The notes beneath the pieces are model-generated. The model ran no database searches, had not been told where the DNA came from, and saw only the letters and a list, made by a program, of their open reading frames with translations. A program made the position numbers and the translations under genes. DNA of 50,831 nt from Candidatus Sulfopaludibacter sp. SbA3 (GTDB lineage Bacteria; Acidobacteriota; Terriglobia; Bryobacterales; Bryobacteraceae), in contig CAMATG010000002.1 in assembly GCA_945860645.1 (NCBI GenBank), forward strand, positions 1 to 50,831, read 5' to 3'. Shown one piece after another: positions 37,061 to 45,334 of the stretch (its first letter is position 1; the number at the start of each line of letters is the position of its first letter).

Positions 37061-37909
37061 TTACTGCAGAACCGCGGTCAGCGCGCGGCGCGAAAGCACC
37101 CCGCACAAATGCCGCCGGTATTCGGCCGGCGCGCGCATATCGGAAATCGGTTTCGCCGCCGCCTCGGCCAGCGCCGCCGCCCCCGCAATGGCCTCTGCCG
37201 ATGGCGCCTTCCCCACCAGCGCCTCCGTCACTTCCCGCACAAATAGCGGCGTCGGCGCCACAGACGCCAACGCCAATCGCGCCGTCGTAATCTGCCCATC
37301 CGTCACCGTCGCCGAAACGCCCACGCCCACCACCGCAATGTCCATCTCGTTCCGCGGAATGAAGCGTAGGTAGTGCGCCTTGAACCCCGCCGCCGGCTTC
37401 GGCAAGAAGAGGTCCACCAGGAACTCGCCCTCGCCCAGCGCGTTCTTCCCCGGCGCCACGCAAAAGTCCTCAACAGCAATCTCGCGAATGCCCCCCGGCC
37501 CCGCCACGCGCGCCACCGCCGAAAGCACAATCAACAGCGGCACCGCGTCCGCGCTCGGCGCCGCGTTGCACAGGTTTCCGCCAATCGAGGCGCGCCCCTG
37601 AATCGCCGTCCCGCCGATCAACGAAGCCACCTCCGCCAGCGCCGGATACTGCGCCCGCACATCCGCGTTCGTAGCAATCCGGATACACGGCACCGCCGCG
37701 CCCAGCCGCAGCCCGCCCTCTTCCATCCGGATCGAAAGCAGATCGGGGATCCGCTTCACATCCACCACCAGCGGTGCCTCCCGCCGGCCGCCCTTCATTT
37801 GTGCAAGCAAATCCGTCCCCCCTGCCAGCACGCGGGCAGCGGGGTTCCCGGCGAGCGCATGCACTGCCTCGTCGAGCGTCGTAGGCGCCACATAGTCGAA
37901 CGGTTTCAT
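37061..37909 (-). CDS. Molybdenum hydroxylase FAD-binding subunit
   Basis: Medium subunit (282 aa). FAD-binding blocks: PTTLDEAVHALAGNPAARVLAGGTDLLAQMKGG at the N-terminus and ASLIGGTAIQGRASIGGNLCNAAPSADAVP. The CO dehydrogenase flavoprotein C-terminal domain follows (FKAHYLRFIPRNEMDIAVVGVG). The ORF track begins at a TTG (37912); the ATG three bases later is preferred. TACGAT lies 7 nt before this ATG, so the hydroxylase genes may have their own leaderless promoter even though the upstream barrel gene ends only 28 bp away. Confidence 0.93.
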   Translation of the reverse strand: MKPFDYVAPTTLDEAVHALAGNPAARVLAGGTDLLAQMKGGRREAPLVVDVKRIPDLLSIRMEEGGLRLGAAVPCIRIATNADVRAQYPALAEVASLIGGTAIQGRASIGGNLCNAAPSADAVPLLIVLSAVARVAGPGGIREIAVEDFCVAPGKNALGEGEFLVDLFLPKPAAGFKAHYLRFIPRNEMDIAVVGVGVSATVTDGQITTARLALASVAPTPLFVREVTEALVGKAPSAEAIAGAAALAEAAAKPISDMRAPAEYRRHLCGVLSRRALTAVLQ

Positions 37910-37916
37910 CAAATGA

Positions 37917-37922
37917 ATCGTA
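37917..37922 (-). promoter_or_regulatory. Candidate -10 box (TACGAT) of the hydroxylase operon
   Basis: On the minus strand TACGAT lies 7 nt before the ATG at 37909. No clear -35 box is visible. It could start a separate transcript for the FAD, FeS, Mo, MoaD-like and unknown genes. Confidence 0.35.
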
Positions 37923-37937
37923 CCAGAGGCACGACGC

Positions 37938-39152
37938 TCAAAAGTTGTAGCGCAGCCCCAGTATCGCGTGCGAATTCCGCCGGTACTGACCCAGAAAATC
38001 GTTCGTGTTTCCGCGAATGAGCGTCATGCTCGCCCGCGCCTGCCAGTGCGTCGAAAGCGTCTGTGTGTATTCCGATTTCACCCACGCACCCTCGCCGTTC
38101 TGCCGCAACGCCGCCTCGGCCGACACCGTCCGTTCCGCGCTGATCGTGTACGAAACCCGCGTCAGAAACGCCCGCGCCAAGCCGCGATCCGGCGCAAAGT
38201 CCAGCTGCGTCTTCTTCTCCGTCACCTGCTCGCCGGAGTACCCGCCCACGATGGTCCACTCCCCAATCGTCCGCTCCAACTGCACCACGTACAGCAAGTA
38301 ATCATCCGCGTTCTTACTCGTCGAAGTGAAGTACCCGCCCTCGCCCTTCACCGTGAACCAAGGCAGCGGCACCGCCCCCGCCCCGCCATACATCCGCATC
38401 GGCGCGAAGCGATTGAACAACTCAATCCGCCCCGGCACAAACCGCCCATCCACCTGCGGCAGATGATTGTGGCCCTCGTAAAAAGCCAGCGCCATCTCAT
38501 AGCCCTTGCCCAGGTAGTTCCACCGCACGCCCGTCTGCACGCCACCGGGCAACTCCGGCGCGCCCTGCCCCAGCGGTAGCGGAACCTGCAACGACGGCGG
38601 CAGCACCACCCACCGCTGATTCAACAACGGCGTGCGGCTCGGCGTGAACCGCGGCTGCAGCACAACATCCACCGTGTGCGCGCCCTTCTCAACGGTCAGC
38701 CGCGCCGCCATCACGCCCAGAAATTCGTTGTCAATGACGTTCAAAAAATCACGCGGCGCAAACCGGTCCAGCGGATTCAGAATATCCGCCTTCCCCCAGC
38801 GGATCGCCTGCTTCCCAATCTCAAACGTCACCGGCCCCTTATACGCCGTCGCCGAAAACCGCCGGAACGAAAACGCCGGCCGCAAAAAACCACGGTCCTG
38901 CCAATCGAATCGCGCGCTCCGCTCCGTCTGCCGATGACTGTCGCTCCGCGCGTCCAACGCCCCATTCAGCTTCAACCACGGCGTCAACTTGGCCGACGCC
39001 TCATACCGCAACAACGCATCGGCAATCACGCGCCCGCTGTCGTTGGCCGCCGTCTGCGGGAAGTACGAAGTGCGCAGATCCACGTACCCGCGCTGCTGAA
39101 AATCCTGCGCAAACGCCCCCAACCCAAACACCAATAAAACCGCGACTCTCAT
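37938..39152 (-). CDS. Outer-membrane beta-barrel protein (DUF1302-like)
   Basis: A 404 aa exported protein with a short signal peptide (MRVAVLLVFGLGAFAQ). Almost the whole mature part is made of alternating amphipathic strands with aromatic girdles. The segment IGKQAIRWGKADILNPLDRFAPRDF resembles the conserved centre of DUF1302-type barrels, and the chain ends in ILGLRYNF with the C-terminal Phe required for barrel insertion. It overlaps the LolA-like gene by 4 bp and is the last member of the ATPase-permease-LolA-like-barrel set, so it is a candidate outer-membrane exit or acceptor for that system. Confidence 0.8.
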   Translation of the reverse strand: MRVAVLLVFGLGAFAQDFQQRGYVDLRTSYFPQTAANDSGRVIADALLRYEASAKLTPWLKLNGALDARSDSHRQTERSARFDWQDRGFLRPAFSFRRFSATAYKGPVTFEIGKQAIRWGKADILNPLDRFAPRDFLNVIDNEFLGVMAARLTVEKGAHTVDVVLQPRFTPSRTPLLNQRWVVLPPSLQVPLPLGQGAPELPGGVQTGVRWNYLGKGYEMALAFYEGHNHLPQVDGRFVPGRIELFNRFAPMRMYGGAGAVPLPWFTVKGEGGYFTSTSKNADDYLLYVVQLERTIGEWTIVGGYSGEQVTEKKTQLDFAPDRGLARAFLTRVSYTISAERTVSAEAALRQNGEGAWVKSEYTQTLSTHWQARASMTLIRGNTNDFLGQYRRNSHAILGLRYNF

Positions 39153-39892
39153 TCCCCGCGCCGCAACGATTGCAGCGTAAACAACTCATCCTTCAACGCC
39201 ACGTTGTACTGCAGCTTGTCGGACTTCAACACCGTCCGCCCCTTCCGCCGCACGTCGAACATCTCCATCTCCAGCGCCGACCACACGCCATTCACTTTCT
39301 CAATCCGCCGGTAGTGCAGCTTCCGCACCAGTTGGTCCTTCGCGTACATCTCGTACTGCACCGGAAAATAAATGTCCTTCCGGAACCACATCACCACCCG
39401 GTTGTACTGCGACGATTTCCCCTTCTTCGGCGTCGATTCAATCTTCCAACACGCCTGCCCGTCCACCACTTCCTCGCCCAGCATCTTGAAATCGCTCTGA
39501 TTCACATCGCGCTCTTCCAAGTCCTCATAGCTGAAATCGGTACCAAAAAACCGCGTCGACCGGTCCTGCAACGCCACCCGCCGGTCCCGCTGCAACTCCG
39601 GCAGCCACATCCACTGGTCCGACGCCCTGTCCGGATGATTCACAATCAACAGCGCCACACCCTTCACCTCCGGCGGGCTCACAAACCGCAGCAGCGCCTT
39701 GCTCTCGCCGTAGTTCCCCGACCGGTAAAACTGCCACCGCTTCTCGCTGTTCTTCCCATTCGGATTGAACACCTGCAGCACGCCCTCATACTGCTGCGTG
39801 TTGGAGCGATTCCGCTTCTGCGACTCCTCCACAATCTGCCGCGCGTCCTGCGCAAATGCCGCCGCGGCCAGCACAAAGATCCACTTATTCAT
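39149..39892 (-). CDS. Outer-membrane lipoprotein-sorting protein-like (LolA-like fold)
   Basis: The ATG at 39892 opens a signal peptide (MNKWIFVLAAAAFAQ), giving 247 aa; the track's earlier start lies inside the permease gene. The mature protein matches the LolA/LppX-like family usually annotated as outer membrane lipoprotein-sorting protein: QYEGVLQVFNPNGKNSEKRWQFYRSG, then SDQWMWLPELQRDRRVALQDRSTRFFGTDFSYEDLE, and KDQLVRKLHYRRIEKVNGVW. Such half-barrels carry lipids or lipoproteins across the periplasm. It overlaps both the permease gene upstream (8 bp) and the barrel gene downstream (4 bp), so all are translated from one message. Confidence 0.83.
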   Translation of the reverse strand: MNKWIFVLAAAAFAQDARQIVEESQKRNRSNTQQYEGVLQVFNPNGKNSEKRWQFYRSGNYGESKALLRFVSPPEVKGVALLIVNHPDRASDQWMWLPELQRDRRVALQDRSTRFFGTDFSYEDLEERDVNQSDFKMLGEEVVDGQACWKIESTPKKGKSSQYNRVVMWFRKDIYFPVQYEMYAKDQLVRKLHYRRIEKVNGVWSALEMEMFDVRRKGRTVLKSDKLQYNVALKDELFTLQSLRRGE

Positions 39893-42437
39893 ATTCCAAT
39901 GCCTCCACCAATCCCCCGCGCACGGCCTGTTCCGCCGGCCCCAGCGCCGCAAACAACGCCGCCCCAACAATCACCGGGAATAACCCCGCCGCCATCCCCC
40001 ACGGGTATGTATAATCCAGCCGCAACCCCGCAATATCGCGCGCCGACATCTCCAGGCTGTAGTAAAGCGCCACCGATCCAAAGAACAGCCCCACCACCAG
40101 CCCGATCACGCCAATCGCAATCGCCTCCAGCCAAATCGTCCGCCGCACCTGGCTCCGCAACGCCCCCACCGCCTGCAGCACGCCCAGCTCCCGCCTCCGG
40201 TCCGTGATCGATACCGTTAAGGTATTGATGATCCCCAATATTGCCACCAGCACCGCCACCGCCAGCTGAATGTAGGTCAGCCCGAACCACTGATCGGTGA
40301 TCTTGATGATGTACGTCTTCAAGTCCTGATTCGTGAAAATGAACAGCCGCGTCTTCCCCGCCAGCTTCTCTTCAATCCGCGCCTTCATCGTCGCCAGAGG
40401 CGTCTTGCCGTCCAGGTAAAGCCGCACCACGTTAATCGAATCGTCGTTCCAATACTTCACATAAACCGCCCGGTCCAACAGCACCGAACCCTTCTGGTCG
40501 CTATAGTCCCGCACAACCCCCACCACCGGCAGCGACAGTCGCCCGTTCGGCGTGTTCAGTTCCAACGGCTCGTTGTACTTCACCTTGTACAGCTCCGCGA
40601 AATTATCGGAGACGATAAAACCCTTCCCCTCCGCCGCCAGCCGGTACATTGTCTTGCTATCGCCCTGAATCGCCGGCAGGTACGACTCCGGCCGCAAATT
40701 CGCCACGTCGATCGACACAAACATCACCGGGTTGCCCTGAAACATGATGCGTGAATTCCGCACCACCTGCGTATACGCCACGCCCGGAATCTGCCGCACT
40801 TCTTCAGCAAAACCCGCTGGAAACCGGAACGAGCGGTCCGTGATGTTCTGCGTCGGCGTCAGGAACATGTCCGGGTTCAACGCAATCCGCATCCACTCTT
40901 CAATCGAGTTATAACTCGCCCGCGCCATCCCGCCCAGCGAAATCACCAGCGCAATCGAAAGCGCCAATGCCGACACCGCGCCCGACGTCCGCCGCGGCGA
41001 TTGAATCAAGCTATCCGCCGCCAACGTCCCCTCCACGGGCCGCAGGAACTTCATCACCGGCCGGATCGCCCGGCTCAACCACAGCGCCATCGTCGGCACC
41101 AGCAGCAGCCCCGCGATCACCGTCAGAAAATAGCCCGAGTAGAAAATAATCCGGTTCTGCGCAAAGAACAGACAGAAAAACACAACCACAAACAGCCCCG
41201 CCGCCACCTGCCGCCGCACCCGGTTCTCCCCGGCCGACAGCTGCTGATACCGCCCCTTTTGCAACGCCTGCACCGGGTCCACCCCAGCCGCCGCGCGCGC
41301 CGGGATCCACGCCGCAATCACACTCGTCACCACACCCATCACCAGCGCGCCAAACAATAGCCGCGGGTCCGACGAAACCTCATCGGCCTTCTGCGCCACC
41401 CCATAAATCTCGCCCAGAAAATTCCCCAGCGAAGCCGAAATCGCCCTCGCAATCAACAGGCCGAACAACAAGCCAACCCCCGCGCCAATCAACCCCAGAA
41501 TCGCGCTCTCCGTCAGAAACAGCGCCTGAATCTGTCCCCGCGTCGCCCCCAGCGCGCGCACAATCCCAATCTCGCTCCGCCGCTGCGTCACCGCGATCGC
41601 AAACGAGTTGTAGATGATAAACATCCCAATAAACAGCGCAAACAAACTCGTAATGTTCGCCAGCATCCCATACACGCTCGACAGCGATTCAAACTGCTTT
41701 CCGCGCGCCGATGGCGACTCCACCTCGTACCCCGCCCCCAGCATCCCGCTCAACTGCTTCTGCAAATCCGGAACCGCCACGCCCTCGTTCGCCGCCAAGT
41801 CAATCCGGTCAAACTTCCGCCCGCGCCCAAACACCTTCTGCGCGGCGTAAATATCCATAATCGCCAGGTTCCCGCCAAACGCGCTCGTCAGCCCGCTCGA
41901 CTTCATAATCCCGCGCACCGTGAAAGTCCGCGGCCCATCCATCGCCGCCAGCGTAATCTTCGAATTAATCGCCAGCCCATTCGCCGCCGCAAACTCCCGC
42001 GTCACCATCAGCGAATCCGGCTGCGCAATAAACACCAGCGGGTCTTCGATAACCGTGTCGTCGCCCTCTTCCAGATCGTAATCCCGCAGCCCCCGGTCCC
42101 CCGTCATATCCACGGCCAGCACCAGAATATTCCCCTGCGACTTCAGGTTCAGATTGACCACAGCCTCAATCACCGGCACCGCCACCCGCACGCCCGGCAC
42201 CGCCTGCACCCGCTCCAACACCTCTTCATCAAAGCCCGACTCACCCGCCGTAATCTGCAACTGCGTCGCGCCCGCAATCCGGTCCACCGTCTTGTTAAAC
42301 GCCGACAGCACCGACTGGTTCGCCGTATGCATCCCCACAAAAACTGCCACGCCCAACACGATACCCGCCATCGTCAAAACGGTGCGCAGCAGGTGCTTCC
42401 GCACGTACTGCCAGCTGATGAGCTTAAGGAGCCTCAT
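39885..42437 (-). CDS. FtsX/MacB-family ABC permease (LolC/E-like, duplicated)
   Basis: An 850 aa membrane protein. The N-terminal block ISWQYVRKHLLRTVLTMAGIVLGVAVFVGM is typical of FtsX-like permeases. A periplasmic domain is followed by helices (SLFALFIGMFIIYNSFAIAVTQRRSEIGIVRALGAT), then a second copy of permease and periplasmic domains ending with a similar helix set (IQLAVAVLVAILGIINTLTVSITDRRRELGVLQAVGA). The duplication means one chain may do the work of a LolC/LolE pair. Its start overlaps the ATPase gene by ATGA. Unlike the ADOP permease at 19834 it lacks the N-terminal ADOP tag and has its own ATPase. Confidence 0.92.
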   Translation of the reverse strand: MRLLKLISWQYVRKHLLRTVLTMAGIVLGVAVFVGMHTANQSVLSAFNKTVDRIAGATQLQITAGESGFDEEVLERVQAVPGVRVAVPVIEAVVNLNLKSQGNILVLAVDMTGDRGLRDYDLEEGDDTVIEDPLVFIAQPDSLMVTREFAAANGLAINSKITLAAMDGPRTFTVRGIMKSSGLTSAFGGNLAIMDIYAAQKVFGRGRKFDRIDLAANEGVAVPDLQKQLSGMLGAGYEVESPSARGKQFESLSSVYGMLANITSLFALFIGMFIIYNSFAIAVTQRRSEIGIVRALGATRGQIQALFLTESAILGLIGAGVGLLFGLLIARAISASLGNFLGEIYGVAQKADEVSSDPRLLFGALVMGVVTSVIAAWIPARAAAGVDPVQALQKGRYQQLSAGENRVRRQVAAGLFVVVFFCLFFAQNRIIFYSGYFLTVIAGLLLVPTMALWLSRAIRPVMKFLRPVEGTLAADSLIQSPRRTSGAVSALALSIALVISLGGMARASYNSIEEWMRIALNPDMFLTPTQNITDRSFRFPAGFAEEVRQIPGVAYTQVVRNSRIMFQGNPVMFVSIDVANLRPESYLPAIQGDSKTMYRLAAEGKGFIVSDNFAELYKVKYNEPLELNTPNGRLSLPVVGVVRDYSDQKGSVLLDRAVYVKYWNDDSINVVRLYLDGKTPLATMKARIEEKLAGKTRLFIFTNQDLKTYIIKITDQWFGLTYIQLAVAVLVAILGIINTLTVSITDRRRELGVLQAVGALRSQVRRTIWLEAIAIGVIGLVVGLFFGSVALYYSLEMSARDIAGLRLDYTYPWGMAAGLFPVIVGAALFAALGPAEQAVRGGLVEALEYE

Positions 42438-43108
42438 CCCTTTTTGTCCATCACAATGTGGCCATCTTTCAACGCAATCTGCCGCGGACAGGACTCTGCC
42501 ACCCCACGGTCGTGCGTCACGATCAACACCGTCGCCCCCAGCCGCTCATGCAGCTCCCGGATCAGCCCCAGAATCTCCACGCCCGTATTCGAATCCAGAT
42601 TCCCCGTCGGCTCATCCGCCAGCAAAATCGGCGGATAAACGGACAATGCCCGCGCAATCGCCACCCTCTGCCGCTCGCCGCCGGAAAGCTCCTCCGGCAC
42701 ATGGTCCAGTCGTTTTTCCAGCTTCACCAGCGACAGCAACTCCCGCGCCCGGTCGTTGATCTTCGCCGCCGGCCACCCGCGCAAATGCAGCGGCAGGCTG
42801 ACGTTCTCCAAACAACTCAACGTCGGCAGCAAGTTGAAAAACTGAAATATGAAGCCAATCTTGTCCCGGCGAATCCGCGTCAGCTCATCGTCGGAGATCC
42901 CCCGCAGCAACGTACCGTCGATGCGGATGTCTCCTTCACTCGGCCGGTCCAGCCCGCCGATCAAATTGAGCAGCGTCGACTTTCCCGATCCCGAAGGGCC
43001 GACAAGCGAAACCATCTCGCCTTTTTCAATATGCAGGTTCACTGCGTCGAGTGCGATTACCTGACGTTTTCCGTCGAATCGCTTGGAAACGCTACTGAGC
43101 GAGATCAT
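42434..43108 (-). CDS. ABC transporter ATPase (LolD/MacB type)
   Basis: A 224 aa ATPase from the ATG at 43108, which has GAGGA about 10 nt upstream; the track start at 43204 lies in the spacer and MscS region. Walker A is GPSGSGKST, the Q-loop is FQFFNLLPTLSCLENV, the signature is LSGGERQRVAIARAL, Walker B is ILLADEPTGNLD, and the H-loop is VTHD. The wording matches the LolD/MacB/FtsE group that pairs with FtsX-type permeases to extract lipoproteins or work on the envelope. It is the first gene of the four-gene set. Confidence 0.93.
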   Translation of the reverse strand: MISLSSVSKRFDGKRQVIALDAVNLHIEKGEMVSLVGPSGSGKSTLLNLIGGLDRPSEGDIRIDGTLLRGISDDELTRIRRDKIGFIFQFFNLLPTLSCLENVSLPLHLRGWPAAKINDRARELLSLVKLEKRLDHVPEELSGGERQRVAIARALSVYPPILLADEPTGNLDSNTGVEILGLIRELHERLGATVLIVTHDRGVAESCPRQIALKDGHIVMDKKG

Positions 43109-43126
43109 GTCACTACAGTCCTCATG

Positions 43127-43156
43127 ATGACACGCGAAGAACATCCGGTTCATAAT
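43127..43156 (+). promoter_or_regulatory. Promoter for the MscS gene (ATGACA-18-CATAAT)
   Basis: ATGACA (43127-43132) and CATAAT (43151-43156) each match the sigma-70 consensus in 5 of 6 bases with an 18-bp spacer, giving a leader of about 15 nt to the ATG at 43178. Confidence 0.55.
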
Positions 43157-43177
43157 CAGCAGAGCAGATAAAAATTT

Positions 43178-44179
43178 ATGGCGTTGCCGTACCTGGTCGG
43201 GCAAGTAAAAGATAGTGGCGTCGCGCTGGCCGTATTGCTCGTATCTCTAGGGGTACGCCGCTGGATGCTCCGTCGCCTCGAAGGCGTCGCCCGCGAAAAC
43301 CCGAAGTCCTTTGCCGGCACCCTCCGCGAAGGCCTCGGCACGCCCAGCCTTCTCTGGTGCCTCGTCCTCACCGTCGACGCGCTCCTCGGCGCGCTCGATC
43401 TCTCCCCCAAAGCCGAACGCGTCGGCCACGTCCTCGTCGTCAGCTTCCTCATCCTCAGCCTCACCATGGTCGCCAGCACCATCGTGACCCGCACCCTGCA
43501 AAAGTACGGCGAACTGCACGCGCTCCCCTTCGCCGTCGCCGGCCTCTCCCGCACCCTCACCCAGGTCATCGTCTTCTCCCTCGGTCTGGTGATCTTTCTC
43601 AGCTACCTCGGCATCTCGCCCACGCCGCTCATCACCGCCTTCGGCGTCGGCGGCTTAGCCGTCGCTCTCGCCCTGCAGGACACCCTCGCCAACATCTTCG
43701 CCGGCGTGCACATCTTAATCGAACGCCCCATCGCCGTCGGCGATTTCGTCCGCCTCAGCGCCGAAGAAGAAGGCACCGTCTCCGACATCGGCTGGCGCAC
43801 CACGCGCCTGCTCACCGGCGCAAACAGCACCGTCGTCATCCCCAACAAAACCATCACCTCGGGCAACCTGCTGAACTACTCCATGCCCAACCTCGAAGTC
43901 GGCGCCTGGGTCCCCGTCCTGTTAGCCCTCGATGCCGACGTCGAAAAGGCTGAACGCATTGCCCTCGCCGCCGCGCTCGCCACCGAAGGCGTCCTCGCCG
44001 AACCCGCCCCCGCCTTCACCGTCGACCCCGGCATGACGCCCACCCACCTGCAATACCGCCTGTCCTTCCGCGTCCCCCGCCAAATACAGGCCGGCCTCAT
44101 CAAGACGCAAATCCTCCGCCGCGTGCTCGAAGGCTTCCGCGCCGAAGGCGTCCCACTCCCGGAAGTCCGGCCTCGTTAG
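43178..44179 (+). CDS. MscS-family mechanosensitive channel
   Basis: A 333 aa channel relieving hypo-osmotic pressure. Several N-terminal membrane helices (VALAVLLVSLGVRRWML, LWCLVLTVDALLGALDL, VGHVLVVSFLILSLTMVASTIV) precede the pore-lining helix region LITAFGVGGLAVALALQDTLANIFAGVHI. Then comes the conserved beta domain (IERPIAVGDFVRLSAEEEGTVSDIGWRTTRLLTGANSTVVIPN) and a C-terminal alpha/beta domain. The start is preceded by an A/T-rich stretch but no clear ribosome-binding site. It is convergent with the DUF3467 gene, 2 bp apart. Confidence 0.92.
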   Translation: MALPYLVGQVKDSGVALAVLLVSLGVRRWMLRRLEGVARENPKSFAGTLREGLGTPSLLWCLVLTVDALLGALDLSPKAERVGHVLVVSFLILSLTMVASTIVTRTLQKYGELHALPFAVAGLSRTLTQVIVFSLGLVIFLSYLGISPTPLITAFGVGGLAVALALQDTLANIFAGVHILIERPIAVGDFVRLSAEEEGTVSDIGWRTTRLLTGANSTVVIPNKTITSGNLLNYSMPNLEVGAWVPVLLALDADVEKAERIALAAALATEGVLAEPAPAFTVDPGMTPTHLQYRLSFRVPRQIQAGLIKTQILRRVLEGFRAEGVPLPEVRPR

Positions 44180-44181
44180 AA

Positions 44182-44481
44182 CTACTGAACCGGCCCAGTC
44201 CCCTGCGGCGCCTGCGGCTCAATGTGAATCTCCCCGAAGGCCGATTCATACTGGCTGATGTTCTGCTGCAGAACATTCACCAGCGCCTTGGCCTGCTGCG
44301 GGCTCAAATAAACGCCCTGGAAATTCTGAATATTCACCACGTCCGGCGAATTCTGCGAGACCAGTCCGAACATCAGAAAAAAGTCCCACAGATTCGCGCG
44401 CACTTGCACGCTGTTCGCGTAGCCTTCGCGATAATCAGGGCCGTTGAGCAATTGGATTTTGGGTGCGGTATTGGGGTTCAT
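44182..44481 (-). CDS. DUF3467 domain protein
   Basis: A 99 aa protein from ATG 44481. The track's longer start (44499) translates the T-tract of the terminator of the tRNA gene and is rejected. The domain is recognised by GYANSVQVRANLWDFFLMFGL near the N-terminus and the GVYLSPQQAKALVNVLQQNISQYESAFGEI block. Function is unknown; the family is small, soluble and widespread. Its only visible upstream transcription unit is the tRNA-Asp gene, separated by the terminator, so it may depend on read-through. Confidence 0.85.
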   Translation of the reverse strand: MNPNTAPKIQLLNGPDYREGYANSVQVRANLWDFFLMFGLVSQNSPDVVNIQNFQGVYLSPQQAKALVNVLQQNISQYESAFGEIHIEPQAPQGTGPVQ

Positions 44482-44485
44482 AACG

Positions 44486-44509
44486 AAAAAGGAGCGCATA
44501 AGCGCTCCT
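44486..44509 (-). terminator. Intrinsic terminator of tRNA-Asp
   Basis: On the minus strand AGGAGCGC-TTAT-GCGCTCCT is a perfect 8-bp stem with a 4-nt loop, followed by a run of T. It lies 40 nt downstream of the tRNA and 4 nt before the ATG of the DUF3467 gene. Confidence 0.88.
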
Positions 44510-44548
44510 GTCTCTCTTTATTATTGCTTACGGACTTAGTGGATGGGA

Positions 44549-44625
<77 letters not shown>

Positions 44626-44648
44626 GTCCTTAAAACGTCCGTTCTTTA

Positions 44649-44677
44649 AGAATAGCACAGGACAACCCGGAAACAAA
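44649..44677 (-). promoter_or_regulatory. Possible promoter of the tRNA-Asp gene
   Basis: On the minus strand TTTGTT (plus 44672-44677) and TATTCT (plus 44649-44654) are 17 bp apart, about 24 nt before the mature tRNA 5' end. The -35 match is weak. Confidence 0.4.
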
Positions 44678-44706
44678 ACCTCCCGTGGGAGAATCGAAGG
44701 GTGCGT

Positions 44707-45306
44707 ATGCGATTCTCCCTCCTCGCCATCCTCATCCTCCTCACCGCCTGTAGCGAAAAGCCCGTCGAAAAACCCAAAGAATCCTCCCCCCGCCTGCCCA
44801 AGATCACCCACTTCTACGGCAACGCCGCCTCCGTCCCCAAAGGCGAAAGCCTCACCCTCTGCTACGGCACCGAAAACATCGACTCCGTCACCATCACCCC
44901 CTCCGACGACAAAGACCTCCGCCCCGCGCTCAATCGCTGTATCGCCCACCGTCCCACCAAAGACACCACCTACGTCATGACCGCCAAAGGCCCCGGCGGC
45001 GAGACCACCGCGTCCTTCTCCGTCCGCATCGGCCCCTCCTCGCCCGGTAACAAAGAGCGCGTGCTCATCCAAAGCTTCCTCTCCCTCGGCGCCGGCCCCT
45101 TCAATGCCGGCGCCCGCGTCCAACTCTGCTACACCACCGATGGCGCCACCGCCGTCTCCGTCCAACCCGCCGCCCCCGCCAAACTCGTCCCCGGGACCAA
45201 CCAGTGCTTCGTCGTCAGCCCCGATAAAACCACCACCTACGTCCTCTCCGCCACCGCCGCCGATGGCGCCTCAGATCGCATGCAAGTCACCGTGCCTGTA
45301 CACTAG
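44707..45306 (+). CDS. Lipoprotein with two repeated cysteine-pair beta domains
   Basis: A 199 aa lipoprotein from ATG 44707, with AAGG 6 nt upstream; GTG 44701 is the alternative. The lipobox is LLTAC after a hydrophobic core (FSLLAILIL), so the protein is anchored to a membrane through Cys. The mature part holds two copies of a domain of about 80 residues. Copy 1: ITHFYGNAASVPKGESLTLCYGT and later NRCIAHRPTKDTTYVMTAKG. Copy 2: IQSFLSLGAGPFNAGARVQLCYTT and NQCFVVSPDKTTTYVLSATA. Each copy has a conserved Cys pair likely to form a disulfide in an Ig-like fold. No function is known. Confidence 0.72.
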   Translation: MRFSLLAILILLTACSEKPVEKPKESSPRLPKITHFYGNAASVPKGESLTLCYGTENIDSVTITPSDDKDLRPALNRCIAHRPTKDTTYVMTAKGPGGETTASFSVRIGPSSPGNKERVLIQSFLSLGAGPFNAGARVQLCYTTDGATAVSVQPAAPAKLVPGTNQCFVVSPDKTTTYVLSATAADGASDRMQVTVPVH

Positions 45307-45319
45307 CCCCCGAAAAGGA

Positions 45320-45325
45320 TATAAA
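45320..45325 (+). promoter_or_regulatory. Candidate -10 box (TATAAA) before the aldo/keto reductase
   Basis: TATAAA lies 9 nt before the ATG at 45335, with TGTACA (45297-45302) 17 bp upstream as a 4-of-6 match to a -35 box. The transcript would be leaderless or nearly so. Confidence 0.4.
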
Positions 45326-45334
45326 TAATCCACT

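Noticed and set aside
34337-37909. Aerobic CO dehydrogenase (CoxMSL)
   Set aside because: The large-subunit loop reads AYRAPGAP, not the AYRCSFR that marks form I CO dehydrogenase; only the three-subunit layout is shared.
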